From: JAMHWF01 sp964371405 | GTDB taxonomy: Bacteria > Pseudomonadota > Gammaproteobacteria > Burkholderiales > Burkholderiaceae_C | Direction of reading: 5' to 3' | DNA length: 64,000 nt | NCBI GenBank assembly: GCA_964371405.1 | Contig: CAYJLV010000011.1 | Span: forward strand, 1-64,000 | Notes under the pieces: model-generated | The model's database searches: none | Told to the model about the DNA's origin: nothing | The model's input: the letters and a program-made list of their open reading frames with translations, nothing else | Made by a program: the position numbers and the translations under genes | In this document: in pieces, positions 7,740 through 15,076 of the stretch | Layout of the letters: each line of letters opens with the position of its first letter | How positions within the stretch are numbered: the first letter of the stretch is position 1

Positions 7740-8903
7740 ATGGACACCCCCGCCGCACCGTACAGCGACCGCAAGCGCGCCTGGTGGTCGTTGTCGGTCG
7801 CTTGGCCGCTGCTGCCGTTTCTCGGCATCGCGGCGCACGCGGCGACCGGCGAGCCCATTGCGCTCGGCCTGCCGCTGCTCATCAGCTACGGCCTGATGCC
7901 GCTGCTCGACTTCCTGATCGGTGAAGACGAGAACAACCCGCCCGCCTCCTCGGTACCGCGCCTCGAGGCCGACCGCTGGTACCGCTGGCTGACCTGGGCG
8001 ACGGTGCCGCTGCACTACGCAGCGCTGATCGGCTGCGCGTGGTGGGTCGGCACACAGCAACTGCCCTGGTGGGCCGTGCTGATGCTCGCCTACGTTGCGG
8101 GCGCCGATTCGGGACTCGGCATCAACACGGGCCACGAACTCGGCCACAAGCGCACGGCGGTCGAACAATGGCTGGCGCGACTGGTGCTCGCCGTGCCCGC
8201 CTATGGCCACTTCACCGTCGAGCACGGCCGCGGCCACCACCGCTGGGTCTCGACGCCCGAGGATCATGCCAGCGCGCGCATGGGCGAGAGCATCTACCGT
8301 TTCGCACTGCGCGAGTTGCCGGGCGGCGTGCGCCGCGCCTGGCAGTTCGAGTCGGCGCGGCTGCGCCAGCAGCATCGCTCGCCGTGGAGCCCGCACAACA
8401 CGATGCTGCAGTCCTATGCCGTGACGGCGCTGCTGCAGGTGGGCCTGGTCGTCGCCTTCGGCGCCGTGATGCTGCCCTTCCTGGCCGTGCACAACGTCGT
8501 CGCCTGGTGGCAGCTCACGTCGGCCAACTATGTCGAGCACTACGGCCTGCTGCGACGGAGCACGCCCGGCGGCGCCTACGAGCCGCCGCAGCCCCACCAT
8601 TCGTGGAACGCCAACCATCTGGTGACCAACCTGGTGCTGTTCCACCTGCAGCGCCACTCGGACCACCACGCCAACCCGTCGCGACGCTATCAGTCGCTGC
8701 GCCACTTCCCCGACCTGCCGCAGTTGCCGAGCGGCTACTTCGGCATGTTCCCTCTCGCCTACCTGCCCTGGCTCTGGTTTCGCGTCATGGACGCGCGGCT
8801 GCTCGCGCTGCCCCACGTCCACGGCGACCTGGCCAACGTCAACATCGACCCGCGGCGCCGCAACACGCTGCAGCGTCGCTACGGTGGCGCAACAGCCGCC
8901 TAG
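7740..8903 (+). CDS. alkB: Alkane 1-monooxygenase (AlkB)
   Basis: Integral-membrane di-iron hydroxylase that oxidises the terminal carbon of medium-chain n-alkanes, using rubredoxin as electron donor. The 387-aa protein has several transmembrane helices and the full histidine set: HELGHK (132-137), EHGRGHH (161-167), NYVEHYGL and LQRHSDHHANP. These are the diagnostic AlkB boxes. No rubredoxin or rubredoxin reductase gene is present in the window, so electron-transfer partners must be encoded elsewhere. The stop codon lies inside the first bases of a long inverted repeat. Start ATG 7740 has only a weak ribosome-binding site, but the N-terminus fits the family. Confidence 0.94.
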   Translation: MDTPAAPYSDRKRAWWSLSVAWPLLPFLGIAAHAATGEPIALGLPLLISYGLMPLLDFLIGEDENNPPASSVPRLEADRWYRWLTWATVPLHYAALIGCAWWVGTQQLPWWAVLMLAYVAGADSGLGINTGHELGHKRTAVEQWLARLVLAVPAYGHFTVEHGRGHHRWVSTPEDHASARMGESIYRFALRELPGGVRRAWQFESARLRQQHRSPWSPHNTMLQSYAVTALLQVGLVVAFGAVMLPFLAVHNVVAWWQLTSANYVEHYGLLRRSTPGGAYEPPQPHHSWNANHLVTNLVLFHLQRHSDHHANPSRRYQSLRHFPDLPQLPSGYFGMFPLAYLPWLWFRVMDARLLALPHVHGDLANVNIDPRRRNTLQRRYGGATAA

Positions 8904-8951
8904 GGCCTGTTCGCACTACGCATCGGGTCTGCGTAGTGCGAACAGGCCCTA
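8901..8951. repeat. Perfect inverted repeat, 22-bp arms with 7-nt loop
   Basis: Arms at 8901-8922 and 8930-8951 are exact reverse complements; the loop is 8923-8929 (TCGGGTC). The left arm begins with the alkB stop codon. The right arm ends just before a coding remnant that lacks its 5' part. There is no T-rich tract, so it is not a typical intrinsic terminator, although it could end transcription. A dispersed palindromic element or a recombination scar is the alternative. A shorter match to its outer ten bases (TAGGGCCTGT) occurs near 3064. Confidence 0.85.
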
Positions 8952-8953
8952 GG

Positions 8954-9565
8954 CAACGATGCACTCCCTCTCTCAACACGGCAGCGTTCGACGGCGACGG
9001 CGACCTGTGGTTCACCGGCCAGAGCGGCGTGCTGGGCAAGCTGGCGACGAAGACGGGCGAAGTCACCGTGAAGCCGTCGCCACGCGGGCGCGGCCCGTAC
9101 GGCATCTGCACCACCCCGTCGGGCGAGATCTGGTGGTGCTCGCTCGCCGGCTCCTACATCGCGCGCGTCGACCGACGCACGGGCGATTCGACGATCTTCG
9201 AGCCGCCGACGCCGAACCAGGGAGCGCGCCGCGTCTGGAGCGACAGCCACGGCCGCATCTTGGTCAGCGAGTGGAACACCGGCAACGTTTCGGTTTACGA
9301 CCCTGCAGCGAAGACATGGCGCAGGTGGAAGCTGCCGGGCGATGCACCGCGCGCCTATGCCGTCTACGTCGACGAGCGCGACATCGTCTGGGTCAGCGAC
9401 TTCGGCGGCAACGCCGTGTTCGCGTTCGACCCTCAGCGCGAGTCATTCGAGCGCCACGGTTTCCCGCGCGAGGCCGTCGGCGTGCGCCAGATCCTCGGCC
9501 GGCGCGGCGAGGTCTGGCTGCCCGAGAGCGGGACCGAGCACATCTCGGCGATCCGCACGGCCTGA
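8954..9565 (+). pseudogene. Streptogramin-lyase-like (Vgb) beta-propeller gene, 5'-truncated
   Basis: The readable part, from about 8969 (LNTAAFDGDGDLWFTGQSGV), matches the Vgb/SMP-30-like propeller repeats: LWFTGQ, GPYGICTTPSGEIWW, GARRVWSDSHGRILVSEWN, VWVSDFGGNAVFAF and GEVWLPESGTEH. Family members are near 300 aa and usually begin with a signal peptide; here about the first third is missing and there is no plausible ATG between the inverted repeat at 8901-8951 and the first propeller residues. The deletion edge coincides with that repeat. Intact homologues linearise cyclic streptogramins or act as uncharacterised propellers; this copy is unlikely to be functional. Confidence 0.75.
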
Positions 9566-9566
9566 T

Positions 9567-9821
9567 TCAGCAGGCGAGCAGGCTCGGCTCGGTGCGGATG
9601 ACTTCGCGCGCCTTGGCCAGGGCATACGACAGCGCGTCGTCGGCCGTCGGCCAGCGGTGGCCGCAGGCCAGACGCGTGTCGCGATAGGCTTCGCGCGTCG
9701 CCTCCAGCGGCCCGGCACGGCGGCTGACGACGACGGCCGCGACATAGCCGTCGCCCTGCGGCGCCTCGATCGCGCCGGCATAGATGCGGTAGGGTCCTTC
9801 GTCCTGCTCTCCGAACTTCAT
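9567..9821 (-). CDS. Conserved hypothetical small protein
   Basis: An 84-aa soluble protein starting MKFGEQDEGPYRIYAGAIEA. The start at ATG 9821 is preceded by GAGGAG at good spacing; a longer in-frame start at 9905 would add low-complexity residues. It has an alternating beta pattern (YAGAIEAPQGDGYVAAVVV), an acidic/basic middle and a helical C-terminus (ADDALSYALAKAREVI). I do not recognise a named family. It is convergent with the Vgb remnant with a 1-bp gap. Confidence 0.6.
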   Translation of the reverse strand: MKFGEQDEGPYRIYAGAIEAPQGDGYVAAVVVSRRAGPLEATREAYRDTRLACGHRWPTADDALSYALAKAREVIRTEPSLLAC

Positions 9822-9927
9822 CACGCACTCCTCGCCGGCAATGCGGTCCGGCGTCCTGCGACTTTCGTCACTGCCGGCGCCGGGCGCATCCGCCGCAAGG
9901 GGCACCCCGAGGAGGGAGTCCGCCGCG

Positions 9928-11124
9928 TCAGCGCTCGTGGCGCCGCAGCGCGAGCCCGGCGGTGAAGACGGCAGCGGCCGCCGGCACGAGGACGAGCGGC
10001 GACATCTGCCAGCCGCCCACGGCGCTGGCCAGCGCCGCCAGCACGACGGGCGCGACGAGCTGGCCGACGTGCGAGGCCTGGGTCATCAGCCCCATCACGA
10101 TGGTGCCGGACGACGGGTCGCGCATCGTCATGCGCAGCCGCACGAAGATCGCCGCCGGCACCATGCCGCCGACGTAGGCGAAGGCGAAGGCGCAGGCGAT
10201 GCGCGCGCCGCTGCCGAGCGACGGCGCATAGATGCCGATCTCGGCCAGCGCCAGCAACGCCGACGCGCCGGCAAACAGCGCCCAGGCGCGCGCGCCGCGC
10301 TTCATCAGCCAGCCGCAGGTCATGTTGCCGAGCGCATTCATCGTCACGGCGAACGCCGTCCACAGCGACGCATCCCGCGCATCTGCCCCCCGCTCGACCA
10401 GCAGCGTCGGCAGGAAGCCGAACACGGCGAAGAACTGGTAGGCATGGCACATGAAGACCAGCCCCAGCAGCAGCGGCTCGCGCTGCCAGACCGCGCGGCC
10501 GATCGCCGGCCAGTTCAGGTGCTGCGGCGCCGCGGACGGCGCGCGCGGCCGCAGCACGACGAGCAACGCGGCCAGCACCAGCATCAGCGCCGAGCTGACG
10601 AGCCACAGCGCGGGCCAGCCCGAGGCCCGCAGCAGCCATGGCGCGGTGAGCATCGCGATCGCCATGCCCACGCCCATGTAGCTGCCCCAGAGGCCCGAGA
10701 CGACCTGCCGATCGGCCGCGGCGGTGTTGGCCGCGAGCAGCGCCGGCACCGCGACGACGGCCAGCAGCAGCCCGACGCCTTCCACGGCGCGACTGACCAG
10801 CAGCGCGCCGACGCTCGGCGCGAAGGCGCCCGCGGCGCTGGCCGCCGCGACGATCAGCACGCTGGCGACCGTGACCGGGAGGGCGCCGAGCGCGCTGGCC
10901 AGCGTGCCGGCCAGGCAGCCGCAGGCCGCCGCGAGCACGCTCAGCATCGCCAGCACCCAGGCGCCCTGCACGATCGTCAGCCCGAGCGTCTCGCGCAGTG
11001 CGCCGATCGCCGGCGGCACCTTGCCGATGTGGATGGCGCAGCCGACGCCGATGCCGATCAGCAGCGCGATGCGCAGCCAGTCGCTGCGCGCCAGAGGATT
11101 GGGTTCGGATGCTGCTTGGCTCAC
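9928..11124 (-). CDS. MFS transporter, CynX/NimT-like
   Basis: A 398-aa major-facilitator protein with about twelve hydrophobic helices in two halves separated by a short basic loop (LRPRAPSAAPQHLNW). Features include GALRETLGLTIVQGAWVLAMLSV in helix 1-2, and VSGLWGSYMGVGMAIAM and LGNMTCGWLMKRGAR in later helices. The gene lacks a good ATG; a GTG at 11124 begins a family-like N-terminus (SQAASEPNPLARSDWL), and the much longer open frame upstream enters the divergent gdhA gene and is rejected. It is divergent from gdhA across 97 bp. The substrate is unknown; family members move cyanate, nitroimidazoles or organic anions. Confidence 0.82.
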   Translation of the reverse strand: MSQAASEPNPLARSDWLRIALLIGIGVGCAIHIGKVPPAIGALRETLGLTIVQGAWVLAMLSVLAAACGCLAGTLASALGALPVTVASVLIVAAASAAGAFAPSVGALLVSRAVEGVGLLLAVVAVPALLAANTAAADRQVVSGLWGSYMGVGMAIAMLTAPWLLRASGWPALWLVSSALMLVLAALLVVLRPRAPSAAPQHLNWPAIGRAVWQREPLLLGLVFMCHAYQFFAVFGFLPTLLVERGADARDASLWTAFAVTMNALGNMTCGWLMKRGARAWALFAGASALLALAEIGIYAPSLGSGARIACAFAFAYVGGMVPAAIFVRLRMTMRDPSSGTIVMGLMTQASHVGQLVAPVVLAALASAVGGWQMSPLVLVPAAAAVFTAGLALRRHER

Positions 11125-11221
11125 AGTGGCGGTTTGGCGGAGGGCCCGGCATTCTGCCCTCGATTGGTGCGCCGATCGGCGAGAATGGCGGCCTGCAGTC
11201 CCTTCGTCTCCGCCCACCACG

Positions 11222-12565
11222 ATGAAGTATCCCGACCTCGAATCGTTCCTGCGCCACGTCGCCGCCCTGAACCCCGGCCAGCCCGAATACCTGCAGGCCG
11301 TCACCGAAGTGATGGAAAGCCTGTGGCCCTACATCGAGGCCCACCCGAAGTACGCCGAGCACAGCCTGCTCGATCGCCTGATCGAACCCGAGCGCATCGT
11401 CATCTTCCGCGTCTCCTGGGTCGACGACCACGGCGACGTGCGCGTCAACCGGGGCTTTCGCATCCAGCACAGCTCGGCGATCGGGCCGTACAAGGGCGGG
11501 CTGCGCTTCCATCCGTCGGTCAACCTGTCGATCCTGAAATTCCTCGCGTTCGAGCAGACGTTCAAGAACGCGCTGACGACGCTGCCGATGGGCGGCGGCA
11601 AGGGCGGCTCCGACTTCGACCCCAAGGGCCGAAGCCCGGGCGAGGTGATGCGCTTCTGCCAGGCCTTCGTCAGCGAGTTGTTCCGCCACATCGGCTCCGA
11701 CACCGATGTGCCGGCCGGCGACATCGGCGTCGGCGGCCGCGAGGTCGGCTACATGGCCGGCATGCTGAAAAAACTCAGCAACCGCGCCGACTGCGTCTTC
11801 ACCGGCAAGGGCCTGGCGTTCGGCGGCTCGCTGATCCGCCCCGAGGCCACCGGCTACGGCACGGTCTACTTCGCCGAGGAAATGCTCAAGCGCAAGAGCC
11901 GGTCGATGCAGGGCATGCGCGTCAGCGTCTCGGGCTCGGGCAACGTCGCGCAGTACGCCGTCGAGAAGGCGATGGCGCTCGGCGCGACAGTCATCAGCGT
12001 GTCCGACTCGAGCGGTACCGTCGTCGACGAGGCCGGCTTCACGCCCGAGAAGCTTGCGGTGTTGATGGAGGTAAAGAACCACGAGTACGAACGCGTCAGC
12101 ACCTATGCCGGGCGCGTCGGCGTTCCGTTCATGCCCGGCGCCCGGCCGTGGAGCCTGCCGGTCGACGTCGCGCTGCCGTGCGCGACGCAGAACGAGCTCG
12201 ACGCCGGCGACGCGGCGCTGCTGGTGCGAAACGGCGTCGTCTGCGTCGCCGAAGGCGCCAACATGCCGACCACCGCAGAAGCGGTGAAGGTGTTCGAGCA
12301 GAGCGGCGTGCTGTACGCGCCCGGCAAGGCGAGCAATGCCGGCGGCGTCGCGACCTCGGGCCTCGAGATGAGCCAGAACGCGATGCGCCTCGCGTGGCCG
12401 CGCGAAGAGGTCGATGCGCGTCTGCTGTCGATCATGCGAGGCGTCCACGACGCCTGCGTGCAGTACGGCCGGCGCGCCGACGGCACGATCAGCTACGTGG
12501 ACGGCGCCAACCTCGCCGGCTTCGTCAAGGTGGCCGACGCGATGCTGGCGCAGGGCGTGGTCTGA
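11222..12565 (+). CDS. gdhA: NADP-type glutamate dehydrogenase
   Basis: Catalyses reductive amination of 2-oxoglutarate to glutamate. The 447-aa length is exactly that of the hexameric NADP-type enzymes. Key segments are present: the substrate-binding GLRFHPSVNLSILKFLAFEQ, the catalytic-Lys region PMGGGKGGSDFDPKGRS, the DVPAGDIGVGGREVGYM loop, and the Rossmann fold motif SVSGSGNVAQYA. The C-terminus ends GFVKVADAMLAQGVV, as in the family. Start ATG 11222 gives MKYPDLESFL. It is divergent from the MFS transporter and stands directly before a PEBP gene with a damaged start. Confidence 0.95.
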   Translation: MKYPDLESFLRHVAALNPGQPEYLQAVTEVMESLWPYIEAHPKYAEHSLLDRLIEPERIVIFRVSWVDDHGDVRVNRGFRIQHSSAIGPYKGGLRFHPSVNLSILKFLAFEQTFKNALTTLPMGGGKGGSDFDPKGRSPGEVMRFCQAFVSELFRHIGSDTDVPAGDIGVGGREVGYMAGMLKKLSNRADCVFTGKGLAFGGSLIRPEATGYGTVYFAEEMLKRKSRSMQGMRVSVSGSGNVAQYAVEKAMALGATVISVSDSSGTVVDEAGFTPEKLAVLMEVKNHEYERVSTYAGRVGVPFMPGARPWSLPVDVALPCATQNELDAGDAALLVRNGVVCVAEGANMPTTAEAVKVFEQSGVLYAPGKASNAGGVATSGLEMSQNAMRLAWPREEVDARLLSIMRGVHDACVQYGRRADGTISYVDGANLAGFVKVADAMLAQGVV

Positions 12566-12599
12566 AGCGCCGCGGCCGGCGCGACCGGCGCACAACCCC

Positions 12600-12650
12600 C
12601 CGCCCGGCCGGGCCACCAGCCCGCGCCCCCCCCCGCCCTCCCCCCCCGGC
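12600..12650. other. C-rich low-complexity patch at a gene start
   Basis: Runs of nine C (12626-12634) and eight C (12640-12647) lie within an almost purely C/G tract exactly where the first codons of the following PEBP gene should be. Family N-termini would need about 35 bp here, and the distance is right, but the codons are unreadable. This looks like corrupted base calling more than biology. Confidence 0.6.
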
Positions 12651-13091
12651 GCCGCCACCCCGCGCCGCCACACCTGCGAAGGCGACGACGTGCCGCCGCC
12701 GCTGGACTGGAGCGACGCGCCGGCCGGCACGCGCAGCCTGGCACTCATCGTCGACGACCCCGACGCTCCCGATCCAGCGGCACCGCAGCGCACCTGGGTG
12801 CACTGGGTCGTCTACGAGATCCCGACTTCGACCCACGGCCTGGACGGCGGCGGCGCGCCGCTGCCGCAGGGCGCGCGCGAAGGCCAGAACGACTGGAAGC
12901 GCCCCGGCTGGGGCGGCCCCTGCCCGCCGATCGGCACGCACCGCTACTTCTTCAAGCTCTACGCGCTCGACACCGTGCTGCCCGACCTGCACGCGCCGAC
13001 CCAGGCCGCGCTCGAGCGCGCGATCCACGGCCATGTGCTCGCGCAGTGCGAGCTGGTCGGGACGTATCGAAAGCAGCCGGGGCGCGCGTGA
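12648..13091 (+). CDS. PEBP family protein (YbhB/YbcL type), start not readable
   Basis: Phosphatidylethanolamine-binding-like protein of unknown bacterial role. The family core is intact: RRHTCEGDDVPPPLDWSDAP, LALIVDDPDAPDP, WVHWVVYEIP, GQNDWKRPGWGGPCPPIGTH (the ligand-pocket motif) and YFFKLYALDT. The expected first eleven or so residues (family pattern M-K-L-x-S-x-x-F-x-D-G) fall in the C-rich patch just upstream, and no start codon follows the gdhA stop in this frame. I therefore annotate only the readable part from GAATPRRHT. If the patch is a sequence error, the real gene is intact and begins near 12615. It is in tandem with gdhA and convergent with the DUF799 gene. Confidence 0.8.
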   Translation, partial: GAATPRRHTCEGDDVPPPLDWSDAPAGTRSLALIVDDPDAPDPAAPQRTWVHWVVYEIPTSTHGLDGGGAPLPQGAREGQNDWKRPGWGGPCPPIGTHRYFFKLYALDTVLPDLHAPTQAALERAIHGHVLAQCELVGTYRKQPGRA

Positions 13092-13107
13092 GCGACGCTC
13101 CGGCGCT

Positions 13108-13791
13108 CTACGGCGTGCCGTAGTGGGGCGACCGAGGACCGTACGGAACGCCGTTGCGAACCGGAGCGCCGAGCAGGCGCTGATTCGCGAGTGCAGCGTA
13201 GTTGTATCCCGCGTCGGTGGCCGTCCCGACGATCTGCGTGACGAGCGCCTTGACGAGCAACCCCACCAGACCGCCTTGGCTGCCGCCGTCACTCTCGGCC
13301 GACGACGCCTGTGCAACGCCCTGCCACAACAGTTGACCTGTGCGCAGATCGACGATGCGGCCTTCCACAGCGACGACCGTCTCGCTGGCGATGACCATGT
13401 ACGTCGTTCCGTACCTTTTCACCCGGATGTAGACCGCGGCATCGGCGCCGAAGATCTCCCTGAGCTTTGGAACGGACACATCGTGGATCTCGGCCGCCGC
13501 GGTCAGCCCGTTCTGCTTGAAGGTCTCGTCGACGAGAGTCACGGGCAACACGTAGTAGCCCGCCTCGGCAAGCGGCAGCGTTGCCTGCGCCAACACCGCC
13601 GACGAACCCTTCAAGTCGGGTGACTCGTTGACGGGCGGCAGGACGAGCATGGAGGCCGGCCGGCTCTGCTTGAATGCGGTGTAGTCGTAGGGGGTGGTTG
13701 TCGCGCAGGCACCGAGCAGCGCCGCGAACGAAAGTAGGAGGACGAAGCGGGCACTGCGCAAGTCCCGCCGAGGCATCTGTGCAGGTTTCAT
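13108..13791 (-). CDS. DUF799/GNA1162-family lipoprotein
   Basis: A 227-aa outer-membrane lipoprotein candidate with signal peptide and lipobox LLGAC (Cys29). Family features are ASMLVLPPVNESPDLKGS, a central GYYVLPVTLVDETFKQNG, and IFGADAAVYIRVKRYGT. It is the last gene of a three-gene unit after CsgG-like and DUF4810 proteins. The same trio is known from Neisseria (the GNA1162 locus). The fold resembles proteins that bind or assemble membrane components, but the function is not established. Its 3' end forms a small palindrome (13108-13123) with the end of the convergent PEBP gene. Confidence 0.85.
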   Translation of the reverse strand: MKPAQMPRRDLRSARFVLLLSFAALLGACATTTPYDYTAFKQSRPASMLVLPPVNESPDLKGSSAVLAQATLPLAEAGYYVLPVTLVDETFKQNGLTAAAEIHDVSVPKLREIFGADAAVYIRVKRYGTTYMVIASETVVAVEGRIVDLRTGQLLWQGVAQASSAESDGGSQGGLVGLLVKALVTQIVGTATDAGYNYAALANQRLLGAPVRNGVPYGPRSPHYGTP

Positions 13792-13821
13792 GATGTCGGT
13801 TCTCGTTGGGTGACGTCGCGT

Positions 13822-14199
13822 TCAGGACTTCGATGGTTCCATGCGCGCGAGGAGAAACTCCATGTACCGCGTGGACTCGGGGAATGCTGCTCTTTCCGCC
13901 TCGAAATGCCGGCGCGCCTCGTCCACGCGTCCCGTCTGGATGTAGAGCATGCCGAGGTGCGCGCGAAATCCCGGCGGCAAGGCGGCGCCGTTGGCCCGCG
14001 CTTTCTCAGCCTGCGCCAGCAGGACGCGCAGCTGCTCTTCCGGCCCGCTGCTGTCGCCCTTGAGGTGTTCGTACAATTGACGCTGGTACGCCTCCCAGTG
14101 GTACAGGGGCTTGGGTTGCTGCGCGCATCCGACAAGCGCCGCCGCACCGGCGATCGCTGCAAGGCGCCCGCCGACGACTGCGATCCGCCGCCGGATCAC
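13822..14199 (-). CDS. DUF4810 lipoprotein
   Basis: A 125-aa lipoprotein with lipobox ALVGC (Cys25) and a TPR-like helical body: YHWEAYQRQLYEHLKGD, LLAQAEKARANGAALPPGFRAH and LGMLYIQTGRVDEARRHFEAE. I chose GTG 14199 because it is preceded by GGGAGG at ideal spacing and overlaps the upstream CsgG-like stop (GTGA); an ATG 24 bp further upstream would overlap more deeply and has no such site. It is the middle gene of the CsgG/DUF4810/DUF799 unit, and the coupling suggests the three products are made in fixed proportion and act together. Confidence 0.82.
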   Translation of the reverse strand: MIRRRIAVVGGRLAAIAGAAALVGCAQQPKPLYHWEAYQRQLYEHLKGDSSGPEEQLRVLLAQAEKARANGAALPPGFRAHLGMLYIQTGRVDEARRHFEAERAAFPESTRYMEFLLARMEPSKS

Positions 14200-14873
14200 G
14201 GGCGACCTCCCTGGGTGGTCCACTGCCGGCTGTCCAGACCTGCAGCAAGGTTGTTCACCGCTTCACGCATCGCGAGATCCAGCACCTTGCCGTTGAGCGT
14301 GGCGTCGTAGCCCGCAGTACCGCCGAAGCCGACGATCTCCCGGTTGGACAACTCGTACTCGCCAGCACCGCCCGTCGAGAAGACGACCTCCGACGTCAGG
14401 CTGTTAACGATGTTCAACGTCACCTTGGCGTACGCCACTTGCGACTTGCCTCGCCCTAGGATGCCGAACAGTTGATGGTCGCCGGTCTCCTTGCGACCGA
14501 ACTCCGCGATCGCCCCGGTGACCACGTAGTCGGCGCCGCGAATGCTCTGCGCCTGCGCCTTGAACTGCGCCTCCTGCCGGGTCTCGCTCATGTTGTCACG
14601 ATCGAGCACGTTGAATCGCTGCGACTGCTGCAGGTGCGACACGAGCGTCGTCCGGGCCTGCCCGCCCAGGCGGTCGACGCCGTCGGTGAAGATGCCGCGC
14701 ATGTAGTTGGACCGGTTGTCGAACTTTCCGACCGACACCGGGACGCGAACGCCGTGGTAGGGCGTCGCGGCCGATTCGACCTTGGCGACGGCGACCGATC
14801 TGGACGATTCGGTCGCACAGCCTGTGATGGCTGCCAAGACCGCGACGACGACTGCAGCTCGCAAGTGCTTCAT
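14196..14873 (-). CDS. CsgG/HfaB-family lipoprotein
   Basis: A 225-aa protein related to CsgG, the curli secretion channel, and HfaB. It has signal peptide and lipobox ITGC (Cys19), then the CsgG core: PVSVGKFDNRSNYM, LVSHLQQSQRFNVLDRDNM, the ADYVVTGAIAEFGRKE strand and AYAKVTLNIVNSLTSEVVFS. It is first in the lipoprotein trio. No curlin (CsgA/B) or CsgE/F gene lies nearby, so this is not a curli operon. In Neisseria and others the trio is conserved without curli, so a periplasmic complex or pore of other purpose is likely (inference). Start ATG 14873 rather than 14909 gives the clean signal peptide. Confidence 0.87.
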   Translation of the reverse strand: MKHLRAAVVVAVLAAITGCATESSRSVAVAKVESAATPYHGVRVPVSVGKFDNRSNYMRGIFTDGVDRLGGQARTTLVSHLQQSQRFNVLDRDNMSETRQEAQFKAQAQSIRGADYVVTGAIAEFGRKETGDHQLFGILGRGKSQVAYAKVTLNIVNSLTSEVVFSTGGAGEYELSNREIVGFGGTAGYDATLNGKVLDLAMREAVNNLAAGLDSRQWTTQGGRP

Positions 14874-14983
14874 GGTGGTTCCCTCAATGTTCTTGCTGTT
14901 TCGCGGCACTCATCGCCGCAGACCCATCGATAGCGCGAGCGATTCTAGAGAGTCGTGATCGCGCGATGCGGCCCAAATGCACA

Positions 14984-15003
14984 CATCGCGTGAAAACGCG
15001 ATG
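14984..15003 (-). terminator. 8-bp hairpin with 4-nt loop after the sulfatase operon
   Basis: CATCGCGT and ACGCGATG are perfect complements around a 4-nt loop. The hairpin lies about 75 bp past the sulfatase stop and before the CsgG-like gene on the same strand. No U-tract follows, so if it terminates transcription it does so weakly or with Rho. Confidence 0.4.
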
Positions 15004-15076
15004 CGTCGAGCAGATGCGTCATGGCGTCGCACGCCGATCGAGGCCCCGTGCGAGCCGATCGCCGAAGCCGGCGAGT

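Noticed and set aside
9821..12793. Very long minus-strand frame across gdhA and the MFS gene
   Set aside because: It is a high-GC shadow frame antisense to gdhA and in the wrong frame for the MFS gene.
14196..14873. CsgG as part of a curli operon
   Set aside because: No curlin, CsgE or CsgF genes nearby; the gene belongs to the DUF4810/DUF799 trio.
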